Source: Pseudomonadota bacterium (GTDB lineage Bacteria; Pseudomonadota; Gammaproteobacteria; Xanthomonadales; Xanthomonadaceae). Taken from it: a stretch of DNA of 64,000 bases. Of the stretch, positions 45,440-55,309 are shown in pieces. A program made the position numbers and the translations under genes. The stretch's first letter is position 1. Every line of letters begins with the position of its first letter. The notes below the pieces were generated by a model, which saw nothing but the letters and a program-made list of their open reading frames with translations, was not told where the DNA came from and ran no database searches. Location: the NCBI GenBank assembly GCA_018242425.1, contig JAFEBX010000020.1:169146-233145 (forward strand). Direction: 5' to 3'.

Positions 45440-46354
45440 ATGGATACGGACAGCGACTACATCATCGAAACCCGCGCGCTGAGCAAGCGCTATGGGCGCA
45501 AGCTCGCGCTGGATCACCTCGATCTCGCGATCCCGCGCGGACGCATCCACGCCATCGTCGGCGCCAATGGCGCCGGCAAATCGACCCTGTTCCGCATCCT
45601 GCTGGGATTCCTGCCGCCCAGCGCGGGCGAGGCGCGCATCCTCGGCAAGGACAGCCAGCGGCTCACGCCGGACGATCGCAGCCGGATCGGCTTCGTGAAC
45701 GAAGAACACACCTTGCCGAACTGGGTGCGGGTGTCGCAGGTGATGACAATGCAGCGGAACCAGTATCCGCGCTGGAACCAGCAAGCCTTCGATGGCGTGA
45801 TCGGTCATTACCACGTGTTGCCCGAGCAAAAAGTCGGCCAGCTATCGCGCGGCGAGCGTGCCGGCTTCAACCTCGCGCTGGCGCTGGCGCAGCAACCCGA
45901 ACTGCTGGTGCTCGACGAGCCGACGCTGGGCCTCGACGTGGTCGCCAAGCGCGCGTTCCTGGAATCGCTGATGTACAGCAACGCGACCAACGAATGCACG
46001 GTGATCTATTGCTCGCACCAGATGGAGGAGATCGAGCGCGTCGCCGACAACCTCATCATCCTCGAGCAGGGGCAACTGAGGAACATGTCGGCGCCGGAAG
46101 ATTTCACCGCGCGGGTGACTCACTGGGTGGCCGACGTGCCGTTCAAGGGGCCCGATCCGCGCAGCTTGCCCGGCCTGCTGGAAGTGCAGCGACTTGATGG
46201 CCTGCATCACTACCTGATCCTGGACCAGGACGACGGTTTCGAACGCCTGCTGCGCGAAGCGGGTGCACGCAATGTGCAGTCGATGCCGGTGAGCCTGGAT
46301 CGCGCCGTCAATGCCTTCCTTGCCAAGAACCATGCCGCGCCGGCCGCCGCCTGA
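45440..46354 (+). CDS. ABC transporter ATP-binding protein
   Basis: 304 residues. Walker A is IVGANGAGKSTLFRILLG near residues 39-56, the signature is LSRGERAGFNLALALAQQ (a variant of LSGGQ), Walker B is LLVLDEPTLGLDVVAKRAF, and the switch His is in VIYCSHQMEEIERVADNLI. A C-terminal extension of about 80 residues ends AAPAAA. It pairs with the membrane protein that starts 24 bases after its stop. YtrA-type operons often serve envelope-stress or antibiotic-related exporters; the substrate here is not known. Confidence 0.93.
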   Translation: MDTDSDYIIETRALSKRYGRKLALDHLDLAIPRGRIHAIVGANGAGKSTLFRILLGFLPPSAGEARILGKDSQRLTPDDRSRIGFVNEEHTLPNWVRVSQVMTMQRNQYPRWNQQAFDGVIGHYHVLPEQKVGQLSRGERAGFNLALALAQQPELLVLDEPTLGLDVVAKRAFLESLMYSNATNECTVIYCSHQMEEIERVADNLIILEQGQLRNMSAPEDFTARVTHWVADVPFKGPDPRSLPGLLEVQRLDGLHHYLILDQDDGFERLLREAGARNVQSMPVSLDRAVNAFLAKNHAAPAAA

Positions 46355-46378
46355 GCGCGACTACCCGAGGACACGAAC

Positions 46379-48199
46379 ATGATCGATCTCTTCAAGGGCG
46401 AGCTGCTGCGCTTCCGCCTGTGGGCCGCTGCGGCGGGCCTCATCAACCTCGTCGTGCTGGGCTTCCTCAGCCGCATGGTGGACATGGCGCAGCAGCCGCT
46501 GTTCGTCTACCAGGTATTCGCCGCGGTGTATGCCGTGGCCGGAATCCTGCTGGGCATGTACCAGATGGGCGCGTACCGCAAGCCGAACCAGTGGCTGAGC
46601 CTGCTGCATCGTCCGCTGCACCGCTTGCGCATCGCCGGTGCGCTGACCGGCGCGGGCGCGTTGTTGTTGCTTGCCGCGGTGGCGTTGCCGGTGGTGCTGG
46701 TCGCGATCTACCAGGACACGATGACCGCGCGCGTGGTCGACATGCGCCACTGGTTGCTGCCGGTCGCCGGCTGGCTGATCGCGGTATCCGGCTACCTCGC
46801 TGGCGCCTATGCGATGGTCGGCAACCGCCGCTATTCGTTCGCCGCGTTCCTGCTGCCCAATCTCTTCATGTACGCACAAGCCACGGGCGTGGCGATGCTG
46901 GGCGTGCAATGCGCGGTCATCGCCTTCCTCGCGACGATGCTGGCGATCGCGTTCAAGCCGGACCCGGCCGCGCCGTCGCGCAATCCCGCGGCGGTGCTGG
47001 CGATCGCGTTGCCGGTGCAGCTGGGCGCGTATTTCCTGGTGTGGATGCTGGGCTATGGCGTCGAACTGGCGTGGACGGTCACCGGTACCCATCCGCTCAA
47101 CATGCCCGTGCCGCCGAAGGGCGGATACATCGAGGCCGATCGCGCCGAAGGCAAGGACATACTGCTGCTCGGCATCGAACGCAGCCGCGATCCCGAGGCC
47201 GCGCTGTGGCGCGAGCAGATCGCGTTGTCCGACGTGTACACGGCCTATCCGCTGCGCAACCTGCCGGTGCGCAACAGCCTGACCAACCTGTCGCCGATGG
47301 AATTCGCCGATGGCGACAACAACATGTTGCTGGTGTACAGCCACGACCGCGCGCGCTTCGTCACCCGCGGCCTGCGCAACCAGCGCCGGATCGGCGAGAT
47401 GGGCGTGGGCGAGGAGCAGGCTGCGTTCCCGGCGCCGACGATGCCGTACGGCGCGACTTACCTGTACAACGCGCATGCGGTCTACCAGTACGACGGCGGC
47501 CAACGGCGGATATTCGAACGCATCCACCTGCCGCAGAGCGAAGTGATCGCCGGCCCGCCCGAGCCGGCAGGCGACAACATCCTGATGCTCAGCGACCGCG
47601 CCGCCTATTTCTATCCCGGTCGCGAGGCGATGAACGGACTCGACCTGCTGCAGCCGCTGATGCGGGTGCCGATGCCGGGCGCGGTCGGCAACCTCAGCCG
47701 GGTGGATGTGGTCGAACTGCTGGACGGCTACCTGGTGTCCTACACCTACTCCTGGGGCGTGTGGAGCGGCGAACTGCAGCATCCGTTCCAGCAGGTGTTG
47801 CGCGTGGATGGCAACGGTCAGGCGCGGGAAGTCGCGCGTCGCGCACTCTCGATCGACCTGCCGCCGATCTACACCAACCGCAATACCTGGCTGTCGCCGG
47901 TGCTGCGCGCGATCTGCCTAGGCGCGCAGGACCTGTTCGCGGCGAAGGATCCGCTGCGCGCCAAGCCCGAGCCGATGTCGAGACAGGTGATGTGGCTGGC
48001 CGGTGCGTGCTGCCTGCTGGCGCTGCTGGGCGCGATCTGGCTGACGGGACGGCAGGCGCATTCGCCGCGCGGTCGCTGGGGTTGGGTGCTGCTGTGCGGC
48101 GTGGTCGGGCTGCCGGCGCTGGCCAGTCTGTGGCTGATGTACCCGCGTCGCGAAACCTTGTCGTTGGCCGCGCCCGGTGCGCAGCCGGCCGCCGCCTGA
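46379..48199 (+). CDS. ABC transporter permease-like membrane protein with large extracytoplasmic domain
   Basis: 606 residues. About six transmembrane helices lie within residues 15-235, then a soluble region of roughly 300 residues (from THPLNMPVPPKGGYIEADRA to about 540, with repeated beta-like YDGGQRRIFERIHLP segments), then two C-terminal helices (WLAGACCLLALLGAIWLTG; GWVLLCGVVGLPALASLWLM). The N-terminus MIDLFKGELLRFRLWAAAAG resembles permeases of ABC-2 type. The large soluble insert is unusual for such permeases and may bind a ligand or partner in the periplasm. Its partner is the ATPase encoded just upstream. Confidence 0.75.
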   Translation: MIDLFKGELLRFRLWAAAAGLINLVVLGFLSRMVDMAQQPLFVYQVFAAVYAVAGILLGMYQMGAYRKPNQWLSLLHRPLHRLRIAGALTGAGALLLLAAVALPVVLVAIYQDTMTARVVDMRHWLLPVAGWLIAVSGYLAGAYAMVGNRRYSFAAFLLPNLFMYAQATGVAMLGVQCAVIAFLATMLAIAFKPDPAAPSRNPAAVLAIALPVQLGAYFLVWMLGYGVELAWTVTGTHPLNMPVPPKGGYIEADRAEGKDILLLGIERSRDPEAALWREQIALSDVYTAYPLRNLPVRNSLTNLSPMEFADGDNNMLLVYSHDRARFVTRGLRNQRRIGEMGVGEEQAAFPAPTMPYGATYLYNAHAVYQYDGGQRRIFERIHLPQSEVIAGPPEPAGDNILMLSDRAAYFYPGREAMNGLDLLQPLMRVPMPGAVGNLSRVDVVELLDGYLVSYTYSWGVWSGELQHPFQQVLRVDGNGQAREVARRALSIDLPPIYTNRNTWLSPVLRAICLGAQDLFAAKDPLRAKPEPMSRQVMWLAGACCLLALLGAIWLTGRQAHSPRGRWGWVLLCGVVGLPALASLWLMYPRRETLSLAAPGAQPAAA

Positions 48200-48217
48200 T
48201 CCGGAGGGAATCAGACG

Positions 48218-50275
48218 ATGACGACATTCCGGTCCCTGTGCAGCACGCTGGCGCTATGCGCCCTGCTGCTGGCGCCGCGCGCGTTGCCGGCGCAAGCCAC
48301 CGAAAACCTGCGCGCCGTGGAAGCCGTGCAACGCGCGCTGCCGCGCGCCCCGCGCCTGCCGCGCACGGCCTTTCTTGAGAATCGCACCCTTGCAGCCGCG
48401 CAGCTGTCGCCGACTGGCGATGCAGTGGCCTATCTGCGCGAGCAAAAGGATTCGCGTGCGTTGTGGCTGCTGCCGGCGAATGGCGGCAAGGCGCGCGCGC
48501 TGGTCGGCAGTATCCAGGCCGAACAGTTGATGTGGTCGCGCGACGGCAGTTGGCTGTTCCTGCGTGCCTCGCGCGTGCTGAGCATCGTCGGCATCGACGG
48601 TCGCACCGGCGTGCGCGTGCCGCTGGGGGGCACCGAACGTCGCCGGGTGATCAAGCTCGACCCGTCGCAGCCGGCCGCCGTGCTGCTGGGCGAACGCGTG
48701 CGCGTCGGTGCCGGCGAACGCTGGCGCATCGTGCGCATGGATGCGCGCGGCAAGCGCACCTTGTTGCGCGAAGATTCGCACTGGATCCACGACGTCGCGC
48801 TGGACGCGCAGGGCCGCATCGTCGCGCTGGCGCGTTTCGAAGGCGACCACGACGCGCTGTATCGCGTGCGTACCGATGGAGCGCTGCATGAGGTACTGCG
48901 CCTGCGGCCGATGGATCGGCTGGACCTGCTGGGAACGCAGGCCGATGGCAGCCTGCTGATGGCGGGGAATTCCGGCGGAAACTTCCGTCGCGTGATGCGC
49001 CTGGATGCGAACGACAGATTGCAGACCCTGCACGAGGATCCGCGAGGCGAGGCCGACCTCGACGAGGTCGTGATCGATCCGCGGACGCAGCAACCGCTGG
49101 CCGCGAGTTATCGCAGTACTGTCGCCGCGACTTACGGCATCGGCGACGCGCAGGCCGTGGTGGCGAACATCACGCGCAAGTTCCCCGGTCGCGACATCAG
49201 CCTGCAGGCCGGCAGCGGTCCCTCCGCACGCTGGCTGGTGAGCGAGCGCTCCGCGACCCTGCGCGATCCGCGCTGGTACCTGTACGACCCGAGCAACGGC
49301 AGCCTGCGCCGCATCCTCGATGATCCCGGCATCGTCGCGAATTCTCCGCCCGAGTCGAACCTGGCGCGCAAGCTCGCCATCGCCTACACCGCCTCCGACG
49401 GCCAGCGCGTGCGCGGGTTCCTGCTGCTGCCGCCGGGCGTGGACGCCGCGCATGCGCCGCTGGTCGCGCAGGTGCATGGCGGCCCGATCAACCATTTCCG
49501 CGCCGGTTACGACGGCACCGCCCAATTCCTCGCCAACCGCGGCTACGTGGTGTTCCAGTCGAACTTCCGTGGCTCCACCGGCCATGGACGCGACTACACC
49601 TTCGCGTCGAACGGCGACTACGGCAACGGCCGCGTGCAACAGGACATCGTCGAAGGCGTGCGCTGGCTGCTGGCCCAGGGCATCGGCGATGCGGATCGCG
49701 TCGGCATCGTCGGCCATTCCTTCGGCGGTTATTCGACGTTGCTGGGCCTGACCTTCCAACCCGAACTGTTCAAGGTCGGCGTGGCCGGCTCGCCGCCGGC
49801 GGACCTGGGCTGGTCGATGCGCTGGCTGTTGCAGGTCGGCGACCAGGGCGATCTGCCCGACCGTTCACTCAAGCACACCCTGGCGGCCTTGTCGCTGGAT
49901 GCCACCGAGCCGGCGACCTACGCGCGCCTGCATGCGCAATCGCCGCTGGTGAGCGCGGCGAAGATGCGCCGTCCGTTGCTGATCATCGCCGGCGGCGCGG
50001 ACCGCACGGTGGCGATCCGCGCAGTCGTGAACTACGCCGCGACGTTGAAGGCGGCCAAGCGCCCGATGACTTTGCTGGTGGAACCGAACGGCGGGCATTC
50101 GCCGGTTGATCCCGTGCCGCGCGAGGCTTATCTGTTCGCGATGGAAACCATGCTGCAACAACACCTCGGCGGCCCCGTGCCTGAACCTCCGGGCCAGCGT
50201 TTGCGCGCGTATCTGCGCCAGAACTTGCGCATGACGGGACCGGAGTTTGCGAAGTACGGGGCCACGCCCCGCTGA
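48218..50275 (+). CDS. Secreted S9-family peptidase (prolyl oligopeptidase/acylaminoacyl-peptidase type)
   Basis: A 685-residue serine peptidase with a signal peptide (MTTFRSLCSTLALCALLLAP, cleaved near LPA-Q). The N-terminal beta-propeller spans about residues 45-385 (LAAAQLSPTGDAVAYLREQK). The C-terminal alpha/beta-hydrolase domain has QVHGGPINHFRAGYDGTAQF, the nucleophile GIVGHSFGGYSTLLG with Ser near residue 500, and the catalytic His in EPNGGHSPVDP. GGAGG precedes the ATG at good spacing, 18 bases after the permease stop, so it is probably part of the GntR-ABC operon. It may degrade or process peptides in the periplasm. Confidence 0.92.
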   Translation: MTTFRSLCSTLALCALLLAPRALPAQATENLRAVEAVQRALPRAPRLPRTAFLENRTLAAAQLSPTGDAVAYLREQKDSRALWLLPANGGKARALVGSIQAEQLMWSRDGSWLFLRASRVLSIVGIDGRTGVRVPLGGTERRRVIKLDPSQPAAVLLGERVRVGAGERWRIVRMDARGKRTLLREDSHWIHDVALDAQGRIVALARFEGDHDALYRVRTDGALHEVLRLRPMDRLDLLGTQADGSLLMAGNSGGNFRRVMRLDANDRLQTLHEDPRGEADLDEVVIDPRTQQPLAASYRSTVAATYGIGDAQAVVANITRKFPGRDISLQAGSGPSARWLVSERSATLRDPRWYLYDPSNGSLRRILDDPGIVANSPPESNLARKLAIAYTASDGQRVRGFLLLPPGVDAAHAPLVAQVHGGPINHFRAGYDGTAQFLANRGYVVFQSNFRGSTGHGRDYTFASNGDYGNGRVQQDIVEGVRWLLAQGIGDADRVGIVGHSFGGYSTLLGLTFQPELFKVGVAGSPPADLGWSMRWLLQVGDQGDLPDRSLKHTLAALSLDATEPATYARLHAQSPLVSAAKMRRPLLIIAGGADRTVAIRAVVNYAATLKAAKRPMTLLVEPNGGHSPVDPVPREAYLFAMETMLQQHLGGPVPEPPGQRLRAYLRQNLRMTGPEFAKYGATPR

Positions 50276-50314
50276 CCTTCACCGTGCGGCGCGTGCCATG
50301 CCGGCGCGGCCGCC

Positions 50315-52375
50315 TCACAGGGACAGGTTGAACTTCGTCCACAACACGCGTCCCGGATCGTGGATGCGCACCGGATCGGCGGGATAGCCGAAGTCGGCGC
50401 TTCCAGCGAGATTGAGATGCTCGCTGTAGTCGTGGTCGAAGAGATTGTCGACGCCTGCAGTCAACTGAATTCGATTGTTGACCTTCCACGCCGCATTCAA
50501 CGCCATCACGCCAAACCCGGGCGTCGGACCGATGTCGCGGCTGCTGACGTTGCCTTCGTTGATGGCCACGCGGGATTGCCGCATCGATCCGCGCAGGAGT
50601 GCACCGAGTGTCAGTCGGCCGTGCTCCCAGCTTGCGCCCAGCGTCGCGTTGACGGGCGTCATCTGCGGCAACCATGCGTGGTCGCTGGCGTTCGCGCCCC
50701 AGGCATTGGCGGCAGTCGCCGACAGCGTCCATTGTTTGCGCGGATGCCAGCTGGCGCCAGCCTCGAAGCCGCGGATGCGCGCGTCGATGTTGCGGGCGCG
50801 GGTGGTGCTCCCCATCATCCCGCCGGGCAGGTAGTCGAACAGCACGTAGTCGTCGATGCGGCCCGCATAGGCATTGATCCATGCATCGAGCCTGGCGGTG
50901 CGGTAGCGCGCGCCGACGTCGAGCTGGGTCGTGCGTTCCGGACGCAGGCCGGCGAATGCATTCGCCGATCCCTGCGGTCCCGCCTGCGCCGAGAACAATT
51001 CCCAGTAATCGGGCATGCGCGCGACATGGCCGATGCCGGCGAACCACGAGGCATGGCTTGCGGCGATGGTGCGTTCGTAGCGGGCGAAGCCGCCATGCAG
51101 GGTTTCGCGACGCGTTTCACCCGAGGTCGGATTGCGCATCCCCATCATTCCCGAAGTTGCGCGCAGGTCGGTCACCCGCGCCTCATCGTTGCGCAGGCCC
51201 GCGACCACGCGGTGTCCCGATGTCGGTGTCCAGGTGGCTTCGGCGAACACGCCGGTATTGCGAAAGCGCGCGTCGTTGCTCCAGGTTGCCCTGGCAGTGG
51301 AAAAGTTGCGGTGCGTGCTGTTCTGGAAATCGACGCCCGCGGTCACGCCCAATACCGCTGTGCCACTGTCAAGGGCGATGCGACCTCCTTCGCTGGTGCG
51401 CGCGACCGTGGCAGCCATGGGCATCGGCATCGGTCCGTGCGGATTCGGCGTGCGCAGGGTGTAGTTGTCCATGACATGGATCGCCTCGTTGCGGTACAGC
51501 GACGCTTCGATGCTTTTGATCATGCCGCGCATCCCGGATCGCGAGAACCGCAGGCGGCGGCTCTTGCGTTCGAAGCGCACGCCATCCATGCCACGACCGG
51601 CATAGCGCGCCCAGCCGTCGCCATGGCCACCGGACAGTTCCAGCACGGTATCCGCATCGGGCGTCCAGCCAATCGCGGCATCGGTACTCCATTTGTTCCA
51701 TGCGCTCGGCACGCGCGCGCCACTGCCGTCGCGATAGTCGTCGGAATGCGAATGATTGCCGCTGGCACGCAGGTAGGTGCGTGGAGTGCCTGCGCTGATG
51801 TCGGCGACGGTGTCGCGACGACCCGAGCTGCCGAGCAATGCGCTCGCCGTGCCGGTGACGCCCGGTGCATCGAAGGCGATCGGTTCGCGCAGGAAACGCA
51901 CCGTGCCGGCGGACGTGCCCGGGCCCCACAACACGGTCTGCGGCCCCTTGGTGACGACCAGGCGATCGTAGGTTTCCGGAGTGACATAGGACATCGCGTT
52001 GTCCATGCGGGCGGGGCAGCCGCCATCGAGCACGCCGTCGTTGCTCATCAGGCCGAGGCGCGAACCAAACATCCCGCGCAATACCGGATCGCCATTGGTG
52101 CCGCCATTGCGCAGTGCGGAGAAACCGGGAATGGTCTTCAGCACGTCGGTGCCATCGCTGGCGGGAACCGGTTGGCGTGGACGCTTGGGATCGGTCTCGA
52201 AGCGCAATGGCGCATTGGGCGCGAGGCCGGTGACGATCACGCTGTCAAGCACCTTGGCATCTTCATGCACGTGGTCGGCGGGGAGGGTTTGTGCAGGCAG
52301 GAAGGAGGGCAGTGCCAGGCAAATGGCAACAACCAGCAGCGACGCACGCGGCATCGCATGGGGATAAACGGACAT
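50315..52375 (-). CDS. TonB-dependent copper receptor (OprC/NosA-like)
   Basis: 686-residue outer-membrane receptor. A signal peptide is present (MPRASLLVVAICLALPSFLP, cleaved near AQT). The plug domain contains DVLKTIPGFSALRNGGTNGD, PVLRGMFGSRLGLMSNDGVL, CPARMDNAMSYVTPETYDRL and VTKGPQTVLWGPGTSAGTVR, closely resembling the TonB-copper receptor family. The barrel ends LWTKFNLSL. Met-rich loops (NPHGPMPMPM, SGMMGMRNP, GGMMGSTT) fit copper binding. The adjacent DUF2946 gene is a common partner of copper receptors. Starts at 52375 and 52354 are both possible. Confidence 0.88.
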   Translation of the reverse strand: MSVYPHAMPRASLLVVAICLALPSFLPAQTLPADHVHEDAKVLDSVIVTGLAPNAPLRFETDPKRPRQPVPASDGTDVLKTIPGFSALRNGGTNGDPVLRGMFGSRLGLMSNDGVLDGGCPARMDNAMSYVTPETYDRLVVTKGPQTVLWGPGTSAGTVRFLREPIAFDAPGVTGTASALLGSSGRRDTVADISAGTPRTYLRASGNHSHSDDYRDGSGARVPSAWNKWSTDAAIGWTPDADTVLELSGGHGDGWARYAGRGMDGVRFERKSRRLRFSRSGMRGMIKSIEASLYRNEAIHVMDNYTLRTPNPHGPMPMPMAATVARTSEGGRIALDSGTAVLGVTAGVDFQNSTHRNFSTARATWSNDARFRNTGVFAEATWTPTSGHRVVAGLRNDEARVTDLRATSGMMGMRNPTSGETRRETLHGGFARYERTIAASHASWFAGIGHVARMPDYWELFSAQAGPQGSANAFAGLRPERTTQLDVGARYRTARLDAWINAYAGRIDDYVLFDYLPGGMMGSTTRARNIDARIRGFEAGASWHPRKQWTLSATAANAWGANASDHAWLPQMTPVNATLGASWEHGRLTLGALLRGSMRQSRVAINEGNVSSRDIGPTPGFGVMALNAAWKVNNRIQLTAGVDNLFDHDYSEHLNLAGSADFGYPADPVRIHDPGRVLWTKFNLSL

Positions 52376-52419
52376 TGGGGCTCCAGGAAAAGACGGATGC
52401 GCGCGAACGCGCGAGCGGA

Positions 52420-52839
52420 TCAGGAAGTGATCGACGCTTGATTGCCTGGAGGTCCGCGGGCGCCGAGCCCGGTGTCGGCGATGGATGCAATGCGGGTTGC
52501 GGATTCAACGCATGACTGCGTGCCGGCATCGGGCGGCAACAACTTCAGTGGCGGCGTGGCCGGCAGCTGCGCGAGTCCGGCCAGCAGCGGGCAGTAGGCG
52601 CAGTCGTCGTGTTGGCGATGTTCCGGCGCGGCCGGTGTCGTTGCATCGTGCGCCGGCGGCACATCCGTTTGCACCGTGCGCAAGCCTTCGACGGTGCACA
52701 GCGCGATCTTGGCCGCGTGCATGCCGGTCATCGGCGTCGCCTGCAGCCTGCCCAGTGTCGGCAGCGTCGCCAGCAGCAGGATCGCCAGCAGGGCCGGCAG
52801 ATTCAGCAGCTTCAAGGCGGGATGGCGCAGCGCGTTCAT
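52420..52839 (-). CDS. DUF2946 family protein, copper-associated
   Basis: 139 residues with one hydrophobic N-terminal segment (ALKLLNLPALLAILLLATLP) acting as signal or anchor. A His-rich stretch (EHRQHDDCAYCPLLAGLAQL) contains the CxxC motif characteristic of DUF2946. These proteins are commonly encoded next to TonB copper receptors, as here (44-base gap), and are thought to act in copper handling in the periplasm or inner membrane. An alternative in-frame start at 52875 adds 12 residues; neither start has a clear ribosome-binding site. Confidence 0.8.
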   Translation of the reverse strand: MNALRHPALKLLNLPALLAILLLATLPTLGRLQATPMTGMHAAKIALCTVEGLRTVQTDVPPAHDATTPAAPEHRQHDDCAYCPLLAGLAQLPATPPLKLLPPDAGTQSCVESATRIASIADTGLGARGPPGNQASITS

Positions 52840-52895
52840 GACTTGGCGATGTCGGGATTCACCGGACTTGGCCATTGTCGCAGATTCCGCATTCG

Positions 52896-55091
52896 TCAGA
52901 GCGCGACTCGCAACCCGAGCATGAAACTGCGCCCCGGGCCCGGTTCGAAATAGCGCCCGTTGGCGTCGTTGACGATCACCGAGCCGATGTAGCGGCGATC
53001 GGCGAGGTTGTCCACGCGCGCGGTAACCAGCAGTCGCCTGCCGCCGGCTAACACGAATGCGTAGCCAGTGTCGATGCCGACCAGTGCATAACCCCCGGCG
53101 CGCTGCGAAGCGCGGTCGTCCACGGTGATCGATCCCATCGCGCCAAGATCGATGCCCTCGCGCCAGCCCGATTCGCCGCCGTGCTGCAGGCGGATCGAGG
53201 CGTACCGCTCCGGCACGCCGGGCATGCGCGTTCCGGCGGTGATCGCCATGTTCGCGGAACTGCAGGGCGTGGTTGCGCAGGCGAGGAAAGGCGTGCGGAA
53301 GCGCGCCTGCAACAGGGTGAAACCCGAGCTGACCTGCCACCCATGCACGACCGGGCTGGCGACGGACAGTTCGATGCCCTGGCGCCTGGTGGCGCCGACG
53401 TTGCGATAGGTGGAGCGGCCGTTCTCATTGGTGGCGACCGCCAGTTCGTCACGCGTGTCCGAGCGAAAGGCTGCAGTCTCGATCGCCAGTCCCGAATCGC
53501 CGCGCCACTTCATGCCGAGCTCGACGTTGTCGCTCAGGGCGGGGCGCAGGTTCCACGCCAGGCCGGGCAGCCCGTCGCTGCGGTAGCCGAGTTCGTTGAA
53601 GCTGGGCGTCTCGAAGCCCTTGCCGAAACTGGCATACAGGCGCAAGTTGTCGCGCGGGCGGAATTCAAGGCCTGCCACCGGCGTGGTGGCGGTGTACTCG
53701 ACACGACCGCTGTCGTCGGGATTCGCCGCCGCGACATAGCGATCGCGAGCGTGGAAGCGGATTGCTTCGTGGCGCACGCCGAGCAGCAGCGACCAGCGAT
53801 CCGCGACGCGCCAATGCCATTGCGCATAACTTGCCGTGTCGCCGACATCATCGTCCTCGTCGCGCCGCAGCGCGCCACGAACGCCGAGCACGCTACCGAT
53901 GAAATTCTCGTAGCCGCGACGACGCTGGATCTGCTCGTCCGCGCTGAATCCGAGCACGAACTGGTAGCTGCGTCCGGCGATGTCGCCGCTATGGGTCCAT
54001 CGCGCGTCGATGCCGTCGTAGCGCGAGTCCAGCGCCACCACGCCGCCGGACGAAAGCGGGTTGCGTTGCGACGCCACCGGGATCGACTGGTACTGCAGGA
54101 TGTTGCGACGGCCCTGGTATGCCATGACGCGCAGGCGATCGTGGCCGCCAAGCTGCAGCTCATGGATGACGCCCAGCTGTTCCTGGCGGATGCTCTTGCG
54201 CGTGTCGTACTGGATCGCGACCGCCGGCGCCTGTCGCGGGCCTGCGTCGGCCTGCGCCCGGGTCAGTCCGAGCGGATCTTCAGCCAATGGCTGGTCGAGG
54301 TGATTGGCCACGATCACCAGCTTGCCGGCGTTGCCCATGTCGATGCCGAAGCGCGCATTCCCCGATTCGCGATGCACACGACTGTGGCGGCGATAGCCGT
54401 CGGAACGGAAGTCGGATCCGGAAATGTTGTAGTCGAGGCGTCCCGTGGTGCCGCGGGTATCCATTGCATATCGGACCGCGCCGTCGCTGCCGGCATTGAC
54501 GGCGAGCGTGGTCACCGGCGTTGGCGTGCCCTCGGCGCTCCATGACTGGACCACGCCGCCGGCGGCATTGCCGTAGAGCACCGAGAAAGGCCCGCGCAAC
54601 ACCTCTATGCGGTCGGCGGAGTCGAGGCTGAGATGCGATATCTGGCCCTGTCCATCCGGCATCGTTGCCGGAATGCCGTCAACGTACAGGCGGATGCCGC
54701 GCACGCCGAATGTCGCGCGCGCGCCGAAGCCGCGAATCGACATCTGCACGTCCTGGGCGAAGTTCTGGCGATCCCGCGCGAGGATGCCGGGAACGCCCAC
54801 CAGCGTTTCGGTGATGCTCACGCCGGGCCGGCCCGATTCCGAGGGGGCGACGCGGACCACCGCGAGTGCAGCAGGGACATCGAACGGACGGATGTCGAAA
54901 TGGAGCGCATCCACCCGGATCGCCGGGAATGTGGTGGGCGCTCCTTGCGGGGGCGGCGCTTGCGGATCTGCTGGAGCCGATTGCCAGGCGAATGCCTGCG
55001 GCGAAATCGCAAGGCAGGCGAACAGGGCCGGTGACAGGCAACCGCGTCGCAACGAAAGCATGGGGACGCGCGCTTGCAACGGGAATTCCAT
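52896..55091 (-). CDS. TonB-dependent receptor, YncD/PqqU-like
   Basis: 731 residues with a signal peptide around CLSPALFACLAISPQAFAW. The plug and barrel closely follow E. coli YncD (PqqU), the pyrroloquinoline quinone receptor. Matching blocks include SIRGFGARATFGVRGIRLYV, DGIPATMPDGQGQ, VLRGPFSVLYGNAAGG, QAPAVAIQYDTRKSIRQEQ, FGKGFETPSFNELGYRSDG and the C-terminal YIGSVIVNDANGRYFEPGP. PQQ uptake is therefore the best guess, though the substrate of this homologue is untested. Starts at 55091 and 55061 are both plausible. It is the first of three minus-strand genes leading to the copper receptor. Confidence 0.88.
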   Translation of the reverse strand: MEFPLQARVPMLSLRRGCLSPALFACLAISPQAFAWQSAPADPQAPPPQGAPTTFPAIRVDALHFDIRPFDVPAALAVVRVAPSESGRPGVSITETLVGVPGILARDRQNFAQDVQMSIRGFGARATFGVRGIRLYVDGIPATMPDGQGQISHLSLDSADRIEVLRGPFSVLYGNAAGGVVQSWSAEGTPTPVTTLAVNAGSDGAVRYAMDTRGTTGRLDYNISGSDFRSDGYRRHSRVHRESGNARFGIDMGNAGKLVIVANHLDQPLAEDPLGLTRAQADAGPRQAPAVAIQYDTRKSIRQEQLGVIHELQLGGHDRLRVMAYQGRRNILQYQSIPVASQRNPLSSGGVVALDSRYDGIDARWTHSGDIAGRSYQFVLGFSADEQIQRRRGYENFIGSVLGVRGALRRDEDDDVGDTASYAQWHWRVADRWSLLLGVRHEAIRFHARDRYVAAANPDDSGRVEYTATTPVAGLEFRPRDNLRLYASFGKGFETPSFNELGYRSDGLPGLAWNLRPALSDNVELGMKWRGDSGLAIETAAFRSDTRDELAVATNENGRSTYRNVGATRRQGIELSVASPVVHGWQVSSGFTLLQARFRTPFLACATTPCSSANMAITAGTRMPGVPERYASIRLQHGGESGWREGIDLGAMGSITVDDRASQRAGGYALVGIDTGYAFVLAGGRRLLVTARVDNLADRRYIGSVIVNDANGRYFEPGPGRSFMLGLRVAL

Positions 55092-55172
55092 GTCGCATCG
55101 GCAGGAGAGGGGATGCCCAGCATAGTCGTGTCGTCGCGGACGCGATGCTCCGGCGCACGGGACTGCAGGTGC

Positions 55173-55197
55173 AAAAAACCCCGCTTTCGCGGGGTTT
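55173..55197 (-). terminator. Intrinsic terminator of tRNA-Leu
   Basis: On the minus strand AAACCCCGC-GAAA-GCGGGGTTT (9-bp stem with GAAA loop) is followed by TTT and then GC. It begins 15 bases after the encoded CCA end and separates the tRNA from the TonB receptor gene. Confidence 0.9.
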
Positions 55198-55211
55198 CCT
55201 GATTCGTTCGT

Positions 55212-55296
<85 letters not shown>

Positions 55297-55309
55297 GAAC
55301 GAGCCGCCC

